Of a DNA stretch of 64,000 bases, positions 34,965 through 46,029 are shown one piece after another (the stretch's first letter is position 1; every line of letters starts with the position of its first letter). This DNA is from Trileptium ribeirensis (Eukaryota; Nematoda; Enoplea; Enoplida; Thoracostomopsidae). The stretch covers positions 1 to 64,000 of the forward strand of contig JASANE010004011.1 of NCBI GenBank assembly GCA_030248225.1, written 5' to 3'. A model generated the notes under the pieces. It worked only from the letters and a program-made list of their open reading frames with translations, was not told the origin of the DNA and made no database searches. The translations under genes and the position numbers were made by a program.

Positions 34965-35260
34965 TGTTGAGAAACTAAAAAATGTGGGTAACGGGTAAAT
35001 CTGGAAACGGGAAAGTGTTAGGATACCGAAAAAGGTTGTGAAATGAGAAACTTGGGAGTCAGGAAAATGATGAGATAGTGGAAAAGGTTGGGGAAACGGA
35101 AAAATCTGGAAACTGGAAAATGTGGGACACGGGAAACTACATATTAATCTCGATTTCTCCCTTCCCAAATTTTCACAAAGGTGAGATGGGAAACGGGAAA
35201 ATATGGGAATCTGGAAAACGTCGGAAACGGAAAACTTGAGAAATAAGAAAAAGAAATTTG
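34965..35260 (+). repeat. Purine-rich degenerate short-period array
   Basis: About 300 bp built from words such as gggaaacgggaaaat, ctggaaa and gtggga with a rough 11-12-bp beat; the + strand is strongly purine-biased except for a pyrimidine-rich break at 35,145-35,170. The 151-residue minus-strand open frame over it is Phe/Ser/Pro low complexity and is not a gene. Confidence 0.7.
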
Positions 35261-35867
35261 TGTGTCTATTTATACAAGATATACATATACATAAAAAATA
35301 ATTTCCCGCTGGAAACGGGAAGCCCCTATACGTGACATGGGCCGGGATTAGGAACACCGCAAATGTAGAGATAGTGCTGTGATTTTTGCGAATTTCATCA
35401 CTTGTGAGTCGAACACTTTGACATTACAACCTAAATTAACTGTAAATTTTAATAAAATTCACTAATTTTGGTAAGACTAGATATGTTTTTTAACTCAACA
35501 TGGCAACTTCACTTTTTGGGCTCACAACGTACTTTCGCTGTTTTTGACAATTAATGTATAACTTAGTGTTGCATAATATTTTTAGCTTTGGTTATGCGAT
35601 TATATATACTAAATCCACAATGTATGTAATTTACCCTGTTGCATTTTTGCTGCAAATATGTATTTGTATATATTTGTTTTTTCTGTGGTTGTACAAGTTT
35701 TACTGCTGGTGTAATTTAGTCAGATTTCACCTTTTTTACATATAATATAAAAATAGCATACCATTTATGTCTAAGATATTGCTGTTTGTTTCAAGGTACG
35801 TTTGAAATATTCTTATAAATGTTATTCTGTTAAAAATCAATTAACCAATGATACATCGTCATCCTTT

Positions 35868-36137
35868 AATCCCTCATGCCCGCTAGGTCCAAATGGACCC
35901 AACGCACATTGCGACTCGTTGTATTTGCTGAGTTTGTCGTATATCGTACGTTTGAACGTGCGTTGTTATTCGCTCGCATTCTGAGGTCCCTTAAGGAACC
36001 GAGCAACAGCTCTCGCATAGCTCAGTGGTTTGCGTACACAAGTTTGACCGGCACGTTTCGGGTTCCATCCCTGGCGCAGGCTTGAGTTTGTCAAACATTG
36101 CACGATACACAAATTAATTCGGGCATGAAAGGGTTAA
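35868..36137 (+). mobile_element. tRNA-derived SINE, copy 1
   Basis: It contains a tRNA-like part at 36,009-36,081 with a perfect box A (tagctcagtgg) and near-consensus box B (gggttccatcc). A 5' part carries the near-palindrome ggtcccttaaggaacc just before it, and a tail ends gggttaac. Two diverged minus-strand copies are at 41,122-41,333 and 59,685-59,925, sharing the order ggt.c.ttaa.gaacc, gagcaa.agctc, tgcgtaca, gggttaac. Confidence 0.65.
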
Positions 36138-36370
36138 CAAAACCGAATTTTTAACGATATTGGGCTTTTATAGCGCTCAGGTCAATGGGACCTAAGCTTT
36201 GAAGTCAATCGAGTCGAAGCTTTGTCTTGTGTCAAAATATTTAATGTATCGTTAAAAATTTATGTATATTTTTCATAATATCTAAACTCCATTTGTGTAT
36301 TAATATATTTGTGCAAAACAATTCAGCTCTATTATTATACGATTCAAGCGGTTTTGGTTTTGGAGCAACT

Positions 36371-36787
36371 ATTGCGGCGTTTACGATATAAAGGACCCTA
36401 TGTGAAAGTTTTGTCCCCCTATGGTCTATACCACTCCATCCAGTGGTATACGGTATATACCCACGCGATGTAATGCACAAGATGGCATTAACGTAGCTAT
36501 AGTGTCTTAGTCTACCTATTGTTTTTTTACTGACGGTGTCAAGGACACAATACACAAACCCAGTATACATAGCGCGTAAATAACAGCATGGTGTAGTTTA
36601 CATCATACAAAATTTATGGTGTAGTCTACGCCATACTATTACCGACAGTACACTGCCTATGTATACTATCTGAAAATACCATCAGAAACACCATGGTGTC
36701 CAAGACGCTATATAATTGATGGTGGAAGAGACGCTCAGAGTGGACAAAACTTTCAAATGGGGGTCCTTTATAACGTAATCGCTGCAT
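36371..36787. mobile_element. Palindrome-studded MITE (family 2), copy 2
   Basis: 417 bp, same TIRs as 25,100-25,529 (ttgcggcgtttacgatataa ... tttataacgtaatcgctgcat), inverted relative to that copy: interior landmarks such as cctattgtttttttactga and gacagtacactgcctatgta are the reverse complement of those in copy 1. Many of its tggtgt/acacca pairs are decayed. Confidence 0.72.
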
Positions 36788-39119
36788 ATGTATTTTATAG
36801 TAAGGTGTATTATATTGACCCACAAAGACACGCACATGCTGTCCCAACAACGCAATGACGTTCTTTGTTCTTTTATTTATAGCTTGGGATTGGTTGGTGC
36901 ACATTGGTACGGACAATCATAGCTCATAACCATTAGATGGAAAGTTTGCAAAATAGATAAGCAGCATCGTTTCCGCCTGGGAAATGAATGTGCTTTTGGA
37001 ATATCTAGTATAGTTTTGCTGTTATCAAATATTTACTTGAAAATTCTTGCTTCCTTTTTAAAATCAACGCGGCACACATGTCCGATGTTGAAATACGCAT
37101 GCGGTTGTTAACTTAATATCGGTTACAGCCTATAAAGCAAACATACTCTTGTGTCCTATATATTATGTTAAAGCGAAGAAACATCCTTTATTGTTTGTTT
37201 CGTAAAATGTAAGGTTTTGCAAGATAATATAAGCATTTAGCGTTTTATATGACAACATTATTTATGCGGTTTCGCTTGATCGTAACAACCGGCACAACAA
37301 TTTTATTTTACAACAAACAATTTTACAAACATTTTTTTGTTATGTCTATATCAACTATAAAACTGTAGCACTGTTTATGCACAGTTTAAGTTATTGTTTC
37401 GGGTGATAAAAGTCAGTAAAATTCTGAGTGTGTAGTTACTTGTGTCGTAGTGCATACACTGTTCGATATATATTTGTGTCTGAAGGATAAGAAAATTTTG
37501 CAGTAATTTTGTCGTTGCAAAAATTTTCAAATTTGCAGTTAAAGTGGCCATTTCAACAGAAGTGCCGCTGCATTGCTGAAAAGCCAAGCAAAAATGACAC
37601 TCCACTGAGCTAGGTTTTTTCGATTCAATAAATGAGTCAGACTACGCTGAGTCTGAGCTATGTGTTAATCAGACTGAGACAAAATTCACTCATATTGAGT
37701 CTCAAAGTTGCTTATCTTTGCTGAATCAAACAATTTTTATCTCGGACTGAGCCAAAATCTGGTTCACCTTTTACTGAGGCAGGAAAGAGGCGTCCAACTG
37801 TGTCAATAACAGTTCCACGACGATTATTAGTTTTTATTAGGATTCGTCTCTGTTCGCGAACTAATTGAATGTAAATGCGACGGCATAAACGAAAGGGTCC
37901 TGTAGTTAATGTTTGCTAACATAGCCCTTTTTAATTGAAATGCAAAAAATATTTCCTACACTAACAATTTTAATGTTCGCAAACAGAAAACAGCAAATTT
38001 TTGCTTGAGTAGATAGAGTTCCGTAACGCAATTTTTTCTAAATAACAAAATAGGGTGATCAGTGGGCGCAGATTAAGTTTACTCACGCATAATAGATTAT
38101 ATCATTAATTTAGTTATTGAAAAGGAATTTGTGTTTCTGGATTTCTTGTTCGCATATCATGAACAGTGTTTTTACCGCGTTCACTGGTGTTAGTGGTTGG
38201 AAGATAGCTTTAGCCAAATATCTTTTAAACTTTGCTGTACATATTATATACTTTTTGACAGCAAGGATAGTATCTTGTTTTACATTGCTTAAGTTTCAGA
38301 CCGGTATAGCTGACTCATCTGGCTATTTTGACAACTACATAATTTAGCTTTAAAGTTCATTAGGATTTTATCTATATGTATATCTGATACCTCCTGCAAC
38401 GACCTAAGGACCTTTCTCAAAAAATTTATGCTATGATTATGTTATTATGTCGATGGTATATGAAACTTTTGTCGTCCTCTGTAGCGAAGAGCAAATAGTA
38501 TAGTGTCAATCACATTTTACCATGTTGCGAAAATTGTGGATGTCCTCGAAACTGTTTAACAAAACTAATTCGGGCGTGCTTGCTACCGCAGTTTTTGAAC
38601 AGGTGGCGTCACGGACACAGTCAACCTATATCCACATAGTGTTATAGCTGACATTCTTCGTAGAAATTCTAGGGCTCATGATACAAACACTTAAAACGAC
38701 CAAGTCGAAGTGGGGCACGAAGCCGTTAATTATACATTTGTCACGGTTCGCCAATGTTCCGACATGAATATGCCATACCAGCCAGATGTTGTACATAAGC
38801 CAAACCCTTGACAAATATTAGAAATTTTAGACAGTATTCGTCAAACATCATATTTCTCTTTAAGCCGTTAGAAGTTGGCACTTGAAAATCATCAAATGCT
38901 ATGCATGTGTCAGCCATGCCGTGTTATCTACGGTATTCCAGACACTGTCAGGGTTACATTAGTACCAAACGGTATAGAAATTACAATACAAACCCCGCAT
39001 TAGAGACGACTAAATTTTCGCAAACATTTCGTCACAATTGCTGTTTCAGACTATCACCAACCTGAATCGTTGGGTCATTTCAGGATTAATACTTAGCAAT
39101 TAAAAAGATATTTCCAATA
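36788..39119. other. Intergenic stretch upstream of UGT gene 1
   Basis: AT-rich, without a supportable gene. The end of a family-1 MITE (gcgc.gattaagtttactc) is at about 38,066-38,095; its left end was not found. Repeated gactgag/gagtc words occur at 37,630-37,790. No clear TATA box was identified near the UGT start. Confidence 0.45.
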
Positions 39120-39467
39120 ATGCGTAAAAAGTTCTTGTTTTTTATCGACACCATAACTGGCATAGTTTTGTTTATGACTTTTCCCATTGGTGCTAACGGG
39201 TCGAATATTCTATTCCTTCCAATGCATATCTATGCCAGTCATAAAAAGTCTTATTTACCGCTAGCCGAGCTCCTAGCTCTTCGTGGTCATAACGTGACAA
39301 TGTGGAATACATTTGTAAAACCACAACCCATTAAATCGAAACTTATTAACGATATCGATATTGTAGTTCATAGTAACGATCCGGTTTTTAACGACCAATT
39401 TTTGTACGAAAACAGTACTGAACTATTGGATTCGTGGAATTCACTTGAAATGGGAGCAATGGTTGAC
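39120..39467 (+). CDS. UGT gene 1, exon 1
   Basis: 116 codons from the start ATG through signal peptide and N-terminal acceptor-binding region (NILFLPMHIYASH, GHNVTMWNTF) to SLEMGAMVD, followed by donor gtaagt. The equivalent exon of UGT gene 2 ends at the aligned residue (EHVGPIMF). Confidence 0.9.
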
Positions 39468-42400
39468 GTAAGTGTTTATCGTGCAGGAGTTAGTTTTAAT
39501 TTATAGACACCGGTCCCGTTGATGAATGCAGTTAATTGATGAACATTTGGCTAAATAAACACATGAAATTTGATTGAAAGTCACGCAATCCTGTTTGTAA
39601 CTATAACGCTGTCTAAAGTGGCGTTCAACCATTCAAGGTCGTAAACTGATACATAAATTAGCGTGTAAACAGCAGGATTTTGTGTTGTTAGCGAAGTACC
39701 AATCGTATTGGCTCTTTTTTAAACTCATGAACCCTACAGAAAACGCATGTTTTAAAGCAGAATTTTTAGATTCTTAAATGTGCTTTCATTACATGTAGGC
39801 CAGACAGCTTTATCAAAATACATCACAGTTTTCTATATTTCGCCGAATATATACAAGGATAAGGGGTTATAACGAAGTTTAGTAAACATTTACGGTGAAG
39901 CATTATGGGATGTTTATACTGCAAACACATCACTTTTCTAACTCTACAATGGCTTCAGTATATTTTTGACACATCACAACGGCTCCCTGTCTGTAAACAG
40001 TCGTTTCAAATTTTAAAATACCGTAAAAGATGTAATAGAAGTTGTGTAACATGTAAAATACTGCAATATAAAAGTATACGTTTATCCTACTATTTGCTGA
40101 CGTGTTCCCTGTGTTGTGTATAAATAAATTCCTTACATAGGAATACCGCTTTATTGGTCCGTTTGTTATACAGTGTGTCCCATAAGTAACGCCCCAGCAT
40201 TAAAATGAACCAGCATGCCAAATAATAAACATATCTAAAGGCGTTTTGGTATGAAGTGTGCTCTCATATATTACTTAGGTTGTTGATGAATTCCACTTAC
40301 CCTAAGTGCGAGTCGGTGGTCTCCCTGTTCGGTGCAAGTCAGTTACGTAACCTGTTAGATCGAGCCTTTTATCTATTGAACCAGTAGTTTTATGACATGG
40401 GGGCTGTGAAAATGAATGCCGGGACCATTATGGCGCAACTTCAAGGCTATTTCGGTTAACTGAATACAGTCTTGCAGTTAGTCCGTCAGTCAAATTAAGA
40501 CAAGTATCAAGCATCTTGTTATATGTAGATATTTATATGTTCGGTTACAATTCCTGAAAGTATGATGGTAGTAAGTATATTATGGCAGTTTTAGCAACAG
40601 TTTCAAGGTCGAGCGTTGCTTATGGGACACTCTATATTTCTATACGCCGTCATTCTCTTAAAATATCCAATTAGTTATTTTCAAAGACTTGATGAATGAA
40701 TCTTTTCTGATTTGAAACACAAAAATATTAGGTATATATCTTAGACCATGAGGCTTTTGAACGTTTTTGTCAACATTGCTTCCAGGGGCGGAGCGGGAGG
40801 TTGCCACCACTACCAAAGGAAAGCTACCTTAGTTTCGGCAACTTTGGTTCATTGGAAATTTTCGCTTAGTGAGCTGCTCGTAGAATCGAAGTTGTATATT
40901 GGTGTATTGTGAATGATCGTAGTATGACTGTGCAAAGCACTTTACTGGATGTAATGTTTTACCTGGCCTGACGTCCACCACGAAAAATCTATTTTCTATT
41001 TCTCAAATTGTTTACAAATGAATTTATATCTATGTTGTGTAAATTTAGGAAAAAATTATTTAACCTTTACTTCTTAAACCAGAAAGTAGTTTCTACAATC
41101 TTGAACAAACTTTTACTCCGATCACTAATTGAGCCTAGGTCGCTTCGCGTGAAATTCTTGTACGCTAATCATTACGCTATTTAGGAGCTATTGCTCGGTT
41201 CTTTAAGGAACCTCAAAACGCGAACGAATAGCAAAGCACCTAGAAACGCATGCCAAACGAGAAACTACGCAATTAACCCACCACGCAATGTACGCTGCGA
41301 CAAATGTATCAATATACCAACAAAGGGTTAACTCTCAGAGTAATCGAAACACGGCCTGCTTGATTAGTCTCTCGTACGAAAGTCACTAGCGTACGTCGGA
41401 TCTCTCGCGTACTCAAACTTTCATAGATACTCTCAAAGCAAGCGGTTGACCAACACAACTGCATATACGAACTAATAAGGGAATTGCTTTGCGAGGTGAT
41501 TTGCAAAAATAATTTTGGTAAGCATGCTTTACCTTTAAAAATGCAGTTGAGCTGTCGCAGTGACATCCGATCAACATAATTATATAATGGCAAACGGCAG
41601 AATTCTCACATTAATATAATTCAAAAACAATGACCAAATTTTGCTGAATAATTCAGGGTTTAGTCTGACTCATAGTCGACGAGAAACACTTAATTTGGTC
41701 AAGATTTAAAGCTAAAAAATTTATTATTGCCTTACCAAATCAATTTTTATCAAATTACATTACTTATGCATGAATAAACTTAGGGTGCGCACCCCACCAT
41801 TCCCTTCATTCATTAGTGATTAGCGATCATTTGTTCTGCGTACCACCCATTCGTCAACATATACGGGAACATAAATTCGGTGTTTTGGGCAACGCATCCA
41901 AAACGTTATGTAATAAAAAATTGCCCTATTAACGATTCCTGCAAAAACATTAAGTAACCGATTTGTGACCGTTTGACATTCGAACTGGAAAATTTTTATT
42001 TAATTATTGAATGAAAATTGCCTCGCTTAGTGTTTTAATACCTGCAAATTACATGTAATGTTCGAGAACATGTAATCATTATAAATCGAAATGCGTTAGT
42101 GCAACGAAAAAATTCAGTATGTGAGTTGTGACGTGCGTTGTGAAACGAACTTATGGCCAAACACCAAATAGGTGCATTGTTTTAGCGACAGCACTTACCT
42201 CGGTTTGCAATCAGTCATTCTGCGTTCGCGAACGGGTATTTTTGAATTTGGAATTGGCTATTGCAATGAATGCTTTGTTTTCTAACAGAGTTTTGCATAT
42301 AGTGTGAAAGGAGGATGGTAGGGGTGCAACTTAAGTTAACTTACTTAATTATATGTGTTTGTCGGGTTATAATTGGGCGAGTTTTTAATGCGCCCCGATT

Positions 42401-44318
42401 CGATCCAATCTGATCTGATGTGACAAAATACTGTGTCTTTCGTATGCTGTGCGCATAATGTATTGTCTAAGTATTTTTTTATACAGCATTTACTCGGTTC
42501 AGATCCCATATAGCTGCGCCTACTCTGTGGGATTAGACCGATCATGCGGTGTGAACACTCTATATACAAGACACGTGCAAATGGGGTTGGATCGAATCGG
42601 AGCAATATCGGCTTGGATCGGACACAATGTGAACTTGCACTGAGATTTTGATTAACTTCGTTCAAAATTAAAAAAAAACATACTGTAAATATCAAGCTAT
42701 TAGTAAAAACCAATTTATACACAAATCTCAGACATGATTTCCAACATGAGTACCATAATATCCACTCCATCGATAAATTCAGCAACTTTAGCTTAACATT
42801 GGTATCTAGAATTCCAACACATTTCCCATTTAAGCACACATGTTTATTTATGCTTATTATAAAACGACATTTAGAATAACGACATATTTTATTATTCTAA
42901 AATCAGCATTTCGGAAGCATAGCTATCTAATTTTTGTACCGACTTGTTTTTAGCTTAACTTCTGGGAACCAAGTATCGAGATTTGTCGTCTGACCATGGA
43001 GCAACATCCGGAATCGTTTGATTGGGTCAGTTCGTTTCCATGGGACTTGATAATTTTGGATACACTATTTTCACCATGTGGAAATGCGATAACAACCATT
43101 GCTCATTCGATAAATCGCGTGCCTTACATTGTGGCTTCAACAACATATCAAATGCCGGCAACACAACGCCACCGTGCCATACCTGAACCAATTTCAGATG
43201 CTGTGAGTATGGAATGGGTTTATGATGTCCACAAGTTTACAGACCGTCTCCGATATGTGATCAATTGGAAAGTACTTGACCGATTCAACGAATTTTATGT
43301 CGAGTATAGCATAACCAATTTACTGCGTCATTCGAATGTCCTAAATCCAGTAAAGCTAAATAACCCAAAACATGCTTTTCGCTATCTTCACGATCAAATC
43401 GTTTTCGATAACAAAGCGATGAATCGTGATGCTTTGGCAAGTCTCTATTATTTTCCAAATTCCTTAGATCAGGCACGGCCGACATGTGTTGACGAGATTC
43501 GAGCCGATGATTTAAGATGTCCTAATTCCGGCAAAGAACCACCATCGGCTAAATCATCACTCAAAGAGCCTTACAAATCTTTCGCTGAAGATCGTTCATC
43601 TCATGGAACGATAGTTGTGGCTTTTGGCCATATGGTTAACTGGAAAACGGTGCCAGAACATATAATTGCTCATTTTGTGAATGCCTTCAGTCGTCTACCA
43701 TTGTACCGCATCGTTTGGCAGTATAATGGACCCGATTTTAGCGGTCTACTGGGATTGAAATTACCACGCAACGTTATGACTAATCCATGGATTCCTCAGC
43801 CAGCATTGTTAGATCACAACTCGACAAAACTTTTCCTATCACATATGGGTCTAAAGAGTATTCGTGACGGCATATGTGCGGGTCATCCATTTGTGGCACT
43901 GCCAGTGTATGCCGAACAACCCCTGAACTCACGAATTATGATCGATCGATTTCATACCGGTGTAGCCTTAGCAAAATACTCCCTAGATTCAAACCTAATT
44001 GTCGCTGCCATTCAAGAAGTTCTTCATAGCAACAATTCTTATATGGCAAATGTTATGCGTTTTGAACGCATGATGAATGATGTTATGCGAGATCGCATGC
44101 AAATTGCAGTTGATCAGATTGAATTTGCGATGTCCCATCGGAAATCGGTCGAGAAGGGGTTAGTATCCCTCAAAGGGCGTCGGCTATCGGTTGTTAAATA
44201 TTTTTGCATTGACTTATTAGCTTGCTTTACTCTAATTGTTTTGATTGTAGTAAGCTGTATTATGTATGTTGGTCATGTGGCAATGTCGAAACTGTGCCAA
44301 CGCGAATGCACCCGGTAA
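39120..44318 (+). CDS. UDP-glycosyltransferase 1 (UGT family GT1), two exons, complete
   Basis: Exons 39120-39467 and 42954-44318, both phase 0, encode 570 residues. It is a type I ER-membrane enzyme expected to transfer a sugar from a UDP-sugar to lipophilic acceptors. Features: signal peptide about 1-27 (cleavage near GANG), catalytic His41 in ASHKKS, catalytic Asp152 in ILDTLFSPCG, donor-binding C-terminal domain with WIPQPALLDH and signature LFLSHMGLKSIRDGICAGHP ... ALPVYAEQ, and one C-terminal transmembrane helix (FTLIVLIVVSCIMYVG) with a basic tail. The signature differs from the usual HGG..S..E and DQ: HMG, SIRD and EQ are seen. Length is slightly above the usual 520-530. It is paralogous to the minus-strand gene at 54,288-57,252, with identical intron position and phase. 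The start was chosen because it precedes a good signal peptide. Confidence 0.9.
40171..40634. mobile_element. Mariner-like MITE with TA flanks
   Basis: Left end CAGTGTGTCCCATAAGTAACG, right end GTTGCTTATGGGACACTCTA, imperfect reverse complements; TA precedes and follows. GTGTCCCATAAG-type termini and TA duplication fit the mariner superfamily. 464 bp, no transposase. Confidence 0.65.
41122..41333 (-). mobile_element. tRNA-derived SINE, copy 2
   Basis: Read on the minus strand it gives gggttaatt ..., ttcgttcgcgttttgaggtt, ccttaaagaaccgagcaata, then a decayed tRNA-like part (gcgtaatgattagcgtaca) ending near cctaggctcaatt. It is diverged from copy 1; box A and B are eroded. Confidence 0.55.
41768..42350. 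mobile_element. MITE family 1, copy 2
   Basis: Left end gcatgaataaacttagggtg then accccaccattccc; right end atggtaggggtgcaacttaa then gttaacttactt, an imperfect inverted repeat matching the ends of 6,075-6,405. About 580 bp, longer than copy 1 through extra interior sequence. Confidence 0.5.
42954..44318 (+). CDS. UGT gene 1, exon 2
   Basis: It starts after acceptor cttgtttttag with LNFWEPSIEICRLTMEQ, aligned to YKYWKPSIEICRLTFEQ of gene 2, so no exon is missing. It contains the rest of the acceptor domain, the nucleotide-sugar domain and the transmembrane anchor. Stop TAA at 44316-44318. Confidence 0.9.
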   Translation, partial: LNFWEPSIEICRLTMEQHPESFDWVSSFPWDLIILDTLFSPCGNAITTIAHSINRVPYIVASTTYQMPATQRHRAIPEPISDAVSMEWVYDVHKFTDRLRYVINWKVLDRFNEFYVEYSITNLLRHSNVLNPVKLNNPKHAFRYLHDQIVFDNKAMNRDALASLYYFPNSLDQARPTCVDEIRADDLRCPNSGKEPPSAKSSLKEPYKSFAEDRSSHGTIVVAFGHMVNWKTVPEHIIAHFVNAFSRLPLYRIVWQYNGPDFSGLLGLKLPRNVMTNPWIPQPALLDHNSTKLFLSHMGLKSIRDGICAGHPFVALPVYAEQPLNSRIMIDRFHTGVALAKYSLDSNLIVAAIQEVLHSNNSYMANVMRFERMMNDVMRDRMQIAVDQIEFAMSHRKSVEKGLVSLKGRRLSVVKYFCIDLLACFTLIVLIVVSCIMYVGHVAMSKLCQRECTR

Positions 44319-45540
44319 CAAGTGTCTTGTTGTATAATGCCAATAATGAAGACTTTTATTTTGTAGTATAAATATTCTATTTCGCCATGGTACGTGTCAA
44401 CAAATTTCATCGAATAATGAAACCACAACCTTAATCCCAGTTGGGTTGTTCTGTGTGAAAAAGTCTCGCCGTCTCGTTATTTATTGGGAATACTATTTAC
44501 ATTTCGTGAGATAGCATCATGCACTTTGAAAGGCGTTCGTTGAAATTATACTAATGATAAAACAAAATGTAGTCTAATTCTGATCGAAAGTGTTCCTGCC
44601 CATCGTTTCGAAACCAAATCTGAAATCAGGATGAAGTCAGCAGTATTCGCAGAAGTCACATGTGCACGGTGAAATCTTGAGGTGGAGTAGAGTCAAATTA
44701 TACCAGTCATAACTGATAACAGTAAAAATATACAAGAATTTTGGTGCAAATATGTGTTTAAGCGTTTTTGCCTATCTCGTAGTCTATATGATAATTTGGG
44801 AAAATTTGGTCATATACATAGTATAGGGGGATCCTAAATGGATACAGACAATAAAAATTTGAATCAACTGCCGCGATCCAGTATATATTCATTTACTAAC
44901 AGATTGTTAGCTATCTATATAATCCTGCCGGTATAATATCGCAAATGACATTTGCAGTGAAACTTTTTTAACTTGAGAGATTGCCATATTATAGACGAAA
45001 AAATTAAAATTACTTGGTTTTGGCCTAAAAATGGTTAAAAATGCTTTTAGCACCACAATCCGAGGTTTAACCGCAATCAATATTCAATAATTTTACGAAT
45101 ATCCACTCACCCGATCCTGAGCCGTTATTGTAATAAAATTTCAAATAACAGTAGTAACTATGAAGCAGTATATAATCTATATTGCGGCAATAGTTTGATT
45201 TAGTAACGAAAAATTATTTTTAGCGTATTCTCGTTGCCTCTTGTACAAGTTTTTCGAAAGTTATTGGTCTCAAGCAATGAATACTGGATGCTTCGCACGG
45301 AGCACTGGGGTAATATGTTCAACGTGAATCGTGAACGTCATATTGTGATGTACGCTTATATAGTCATGCACATTAATATTTGTGAACCTACATAGTTTCG
45401 CCAATGGCACATAAATTCATCCTTTATCAATTCACATCAATAGAATAAACGGCATGGCAAGGACATCAATTGCTTATTATTATTATTGCCATTCCAGTCC
45501 CATAATCATTTTAAGAGCATCATTTATTTACTTGGTGTAG
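44319..45540. other. Intergenic stretch downstream of UGT gene 1
   Basis: AT-rich 3' flank; the first AATAAA on the plus strand is at about 44,849, more than 500 bp past the stop, so the polyadenylation site is uncertain. Nothing else recognised. Confidence 0.4.
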
Positions 45541-45621
45541 TGATCACACAAATAATCATCAATGCTAGCGAAACGTCAATCAGCTAATTAGAATATGATC
45601 GCAACATACTAACCGTTTAGC

Positions 45622-45693
45622 GGCTCGATGGCGTAGTGGTTAGCACGTCTGCTGTGCACGCAGAAGGTCCGGTGTTTGATTCCCGGTGGACCC
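45622..45693 (+). tRNA. tRNA-like gene 1 (Ala-type TGC anticodon), probably a pseudogene
   Basis: 72 nt with D-arm/box A tggcgtagtggtta, anticodon stem tctgc/gcaga around loop tgtgcac (TGC if read at 34-36) and box B-like gtttgattcc. Acceptor ends ggctcga and tggaccc pair at only 5 of 7 positions, and position 33 is G rather than the near-universal U. The body resembles tRNA-Val/Gln more than tRNA-Ala. Confidence 0.45.
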
Positions 45694-45922
45694 ATTGTTT
45701 AACCTGAGCGGCATTTAATAAAAAACCAAAAATAGCTCATATTTGGTGAACCCGACGTGATACCCGTGCAGATCAGTCTATGCGAAGAGTAATGAGGTCA
45801 AAAATCCCTGCTATGAAGCTGGCCGCGGTGGTTGTATAGTGATCACACAAATAATCATCAATGCTAGCGAAACGTCAATTTCCTACTTAGAATATGATTA
45901 CAACATGCTAACCGTTTCAAGC

Positions 45923-45994
45923 GGGTCCATGGTGTAGTGGTTAGCACGTCTGCTGCGCACGCGGAAAGCCCGGTGTTTGATTCCTGCTGGACCC
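45923..45994 (+). tRNA. tRNA-like gene 2 (Ala-type CGC anticodon)
   Basis: 72 nt. Acceptor arm gggtcca/tggaccc pairs at all 7 positions; D-stem gtg/cac; anticodon stem tctgc/gcgga around loop tgcgcac; box A tggtgtagtggtta, box B-like gtttgattcc. Position 33 is G and the T-stem is weak, so function is uncertain; it could be a tRNA-derived repeat. Confidence 0.5.
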
Positions 45995-46029
45995 ATTGTT
46001 TAACCCGAGCGGCGTTTAATAAAAATAAC

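Larger units (their letters stand above)
39468..42953 (+). other. UGT gene 1 intron
   Basis: 3.49 kb, swollen by mobile elements: a mariner-like MITE (40,171-40,634), a SINE (41,122-41,333) and a family-1 MITE (41,768-42,350). A further weak inverted pair (gattcgatccaatc near 42,400; ggttggatcgaatc near 42,585) may mark another small element. The 164-residue open frame at 42,345-42,839 on the minus strand spans these repeats. Confidence 0.7.
45541..46010 (+). repeat. 299-bp tandem duplication carrying tRNA-like genes
   Basis: tgatcacacaaataatcatc starts at 45,541 and again at 45,840; both continue through aatgctagcgaaacgtcaat, a tRNA-like gene and cccattgtttaacc.gagcgg. The copies differ by scattered substitutions; the tail of the second fades near 46,030. 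Confidence 0.85.

Noticed and set aside
34902..35357. A 151-codon minus-strand frame.
   Set aside because: It is a Phe/Ser/Pro low-complexity translation of the purine-rich array.
42345..42839. A 164-codon open frame on the minus strand.
   Set aside because: It lies inside the UGT gene 1 intron over decayed repeats, with no recognisable domain and no counterpart in the UGT gene 2 intron.
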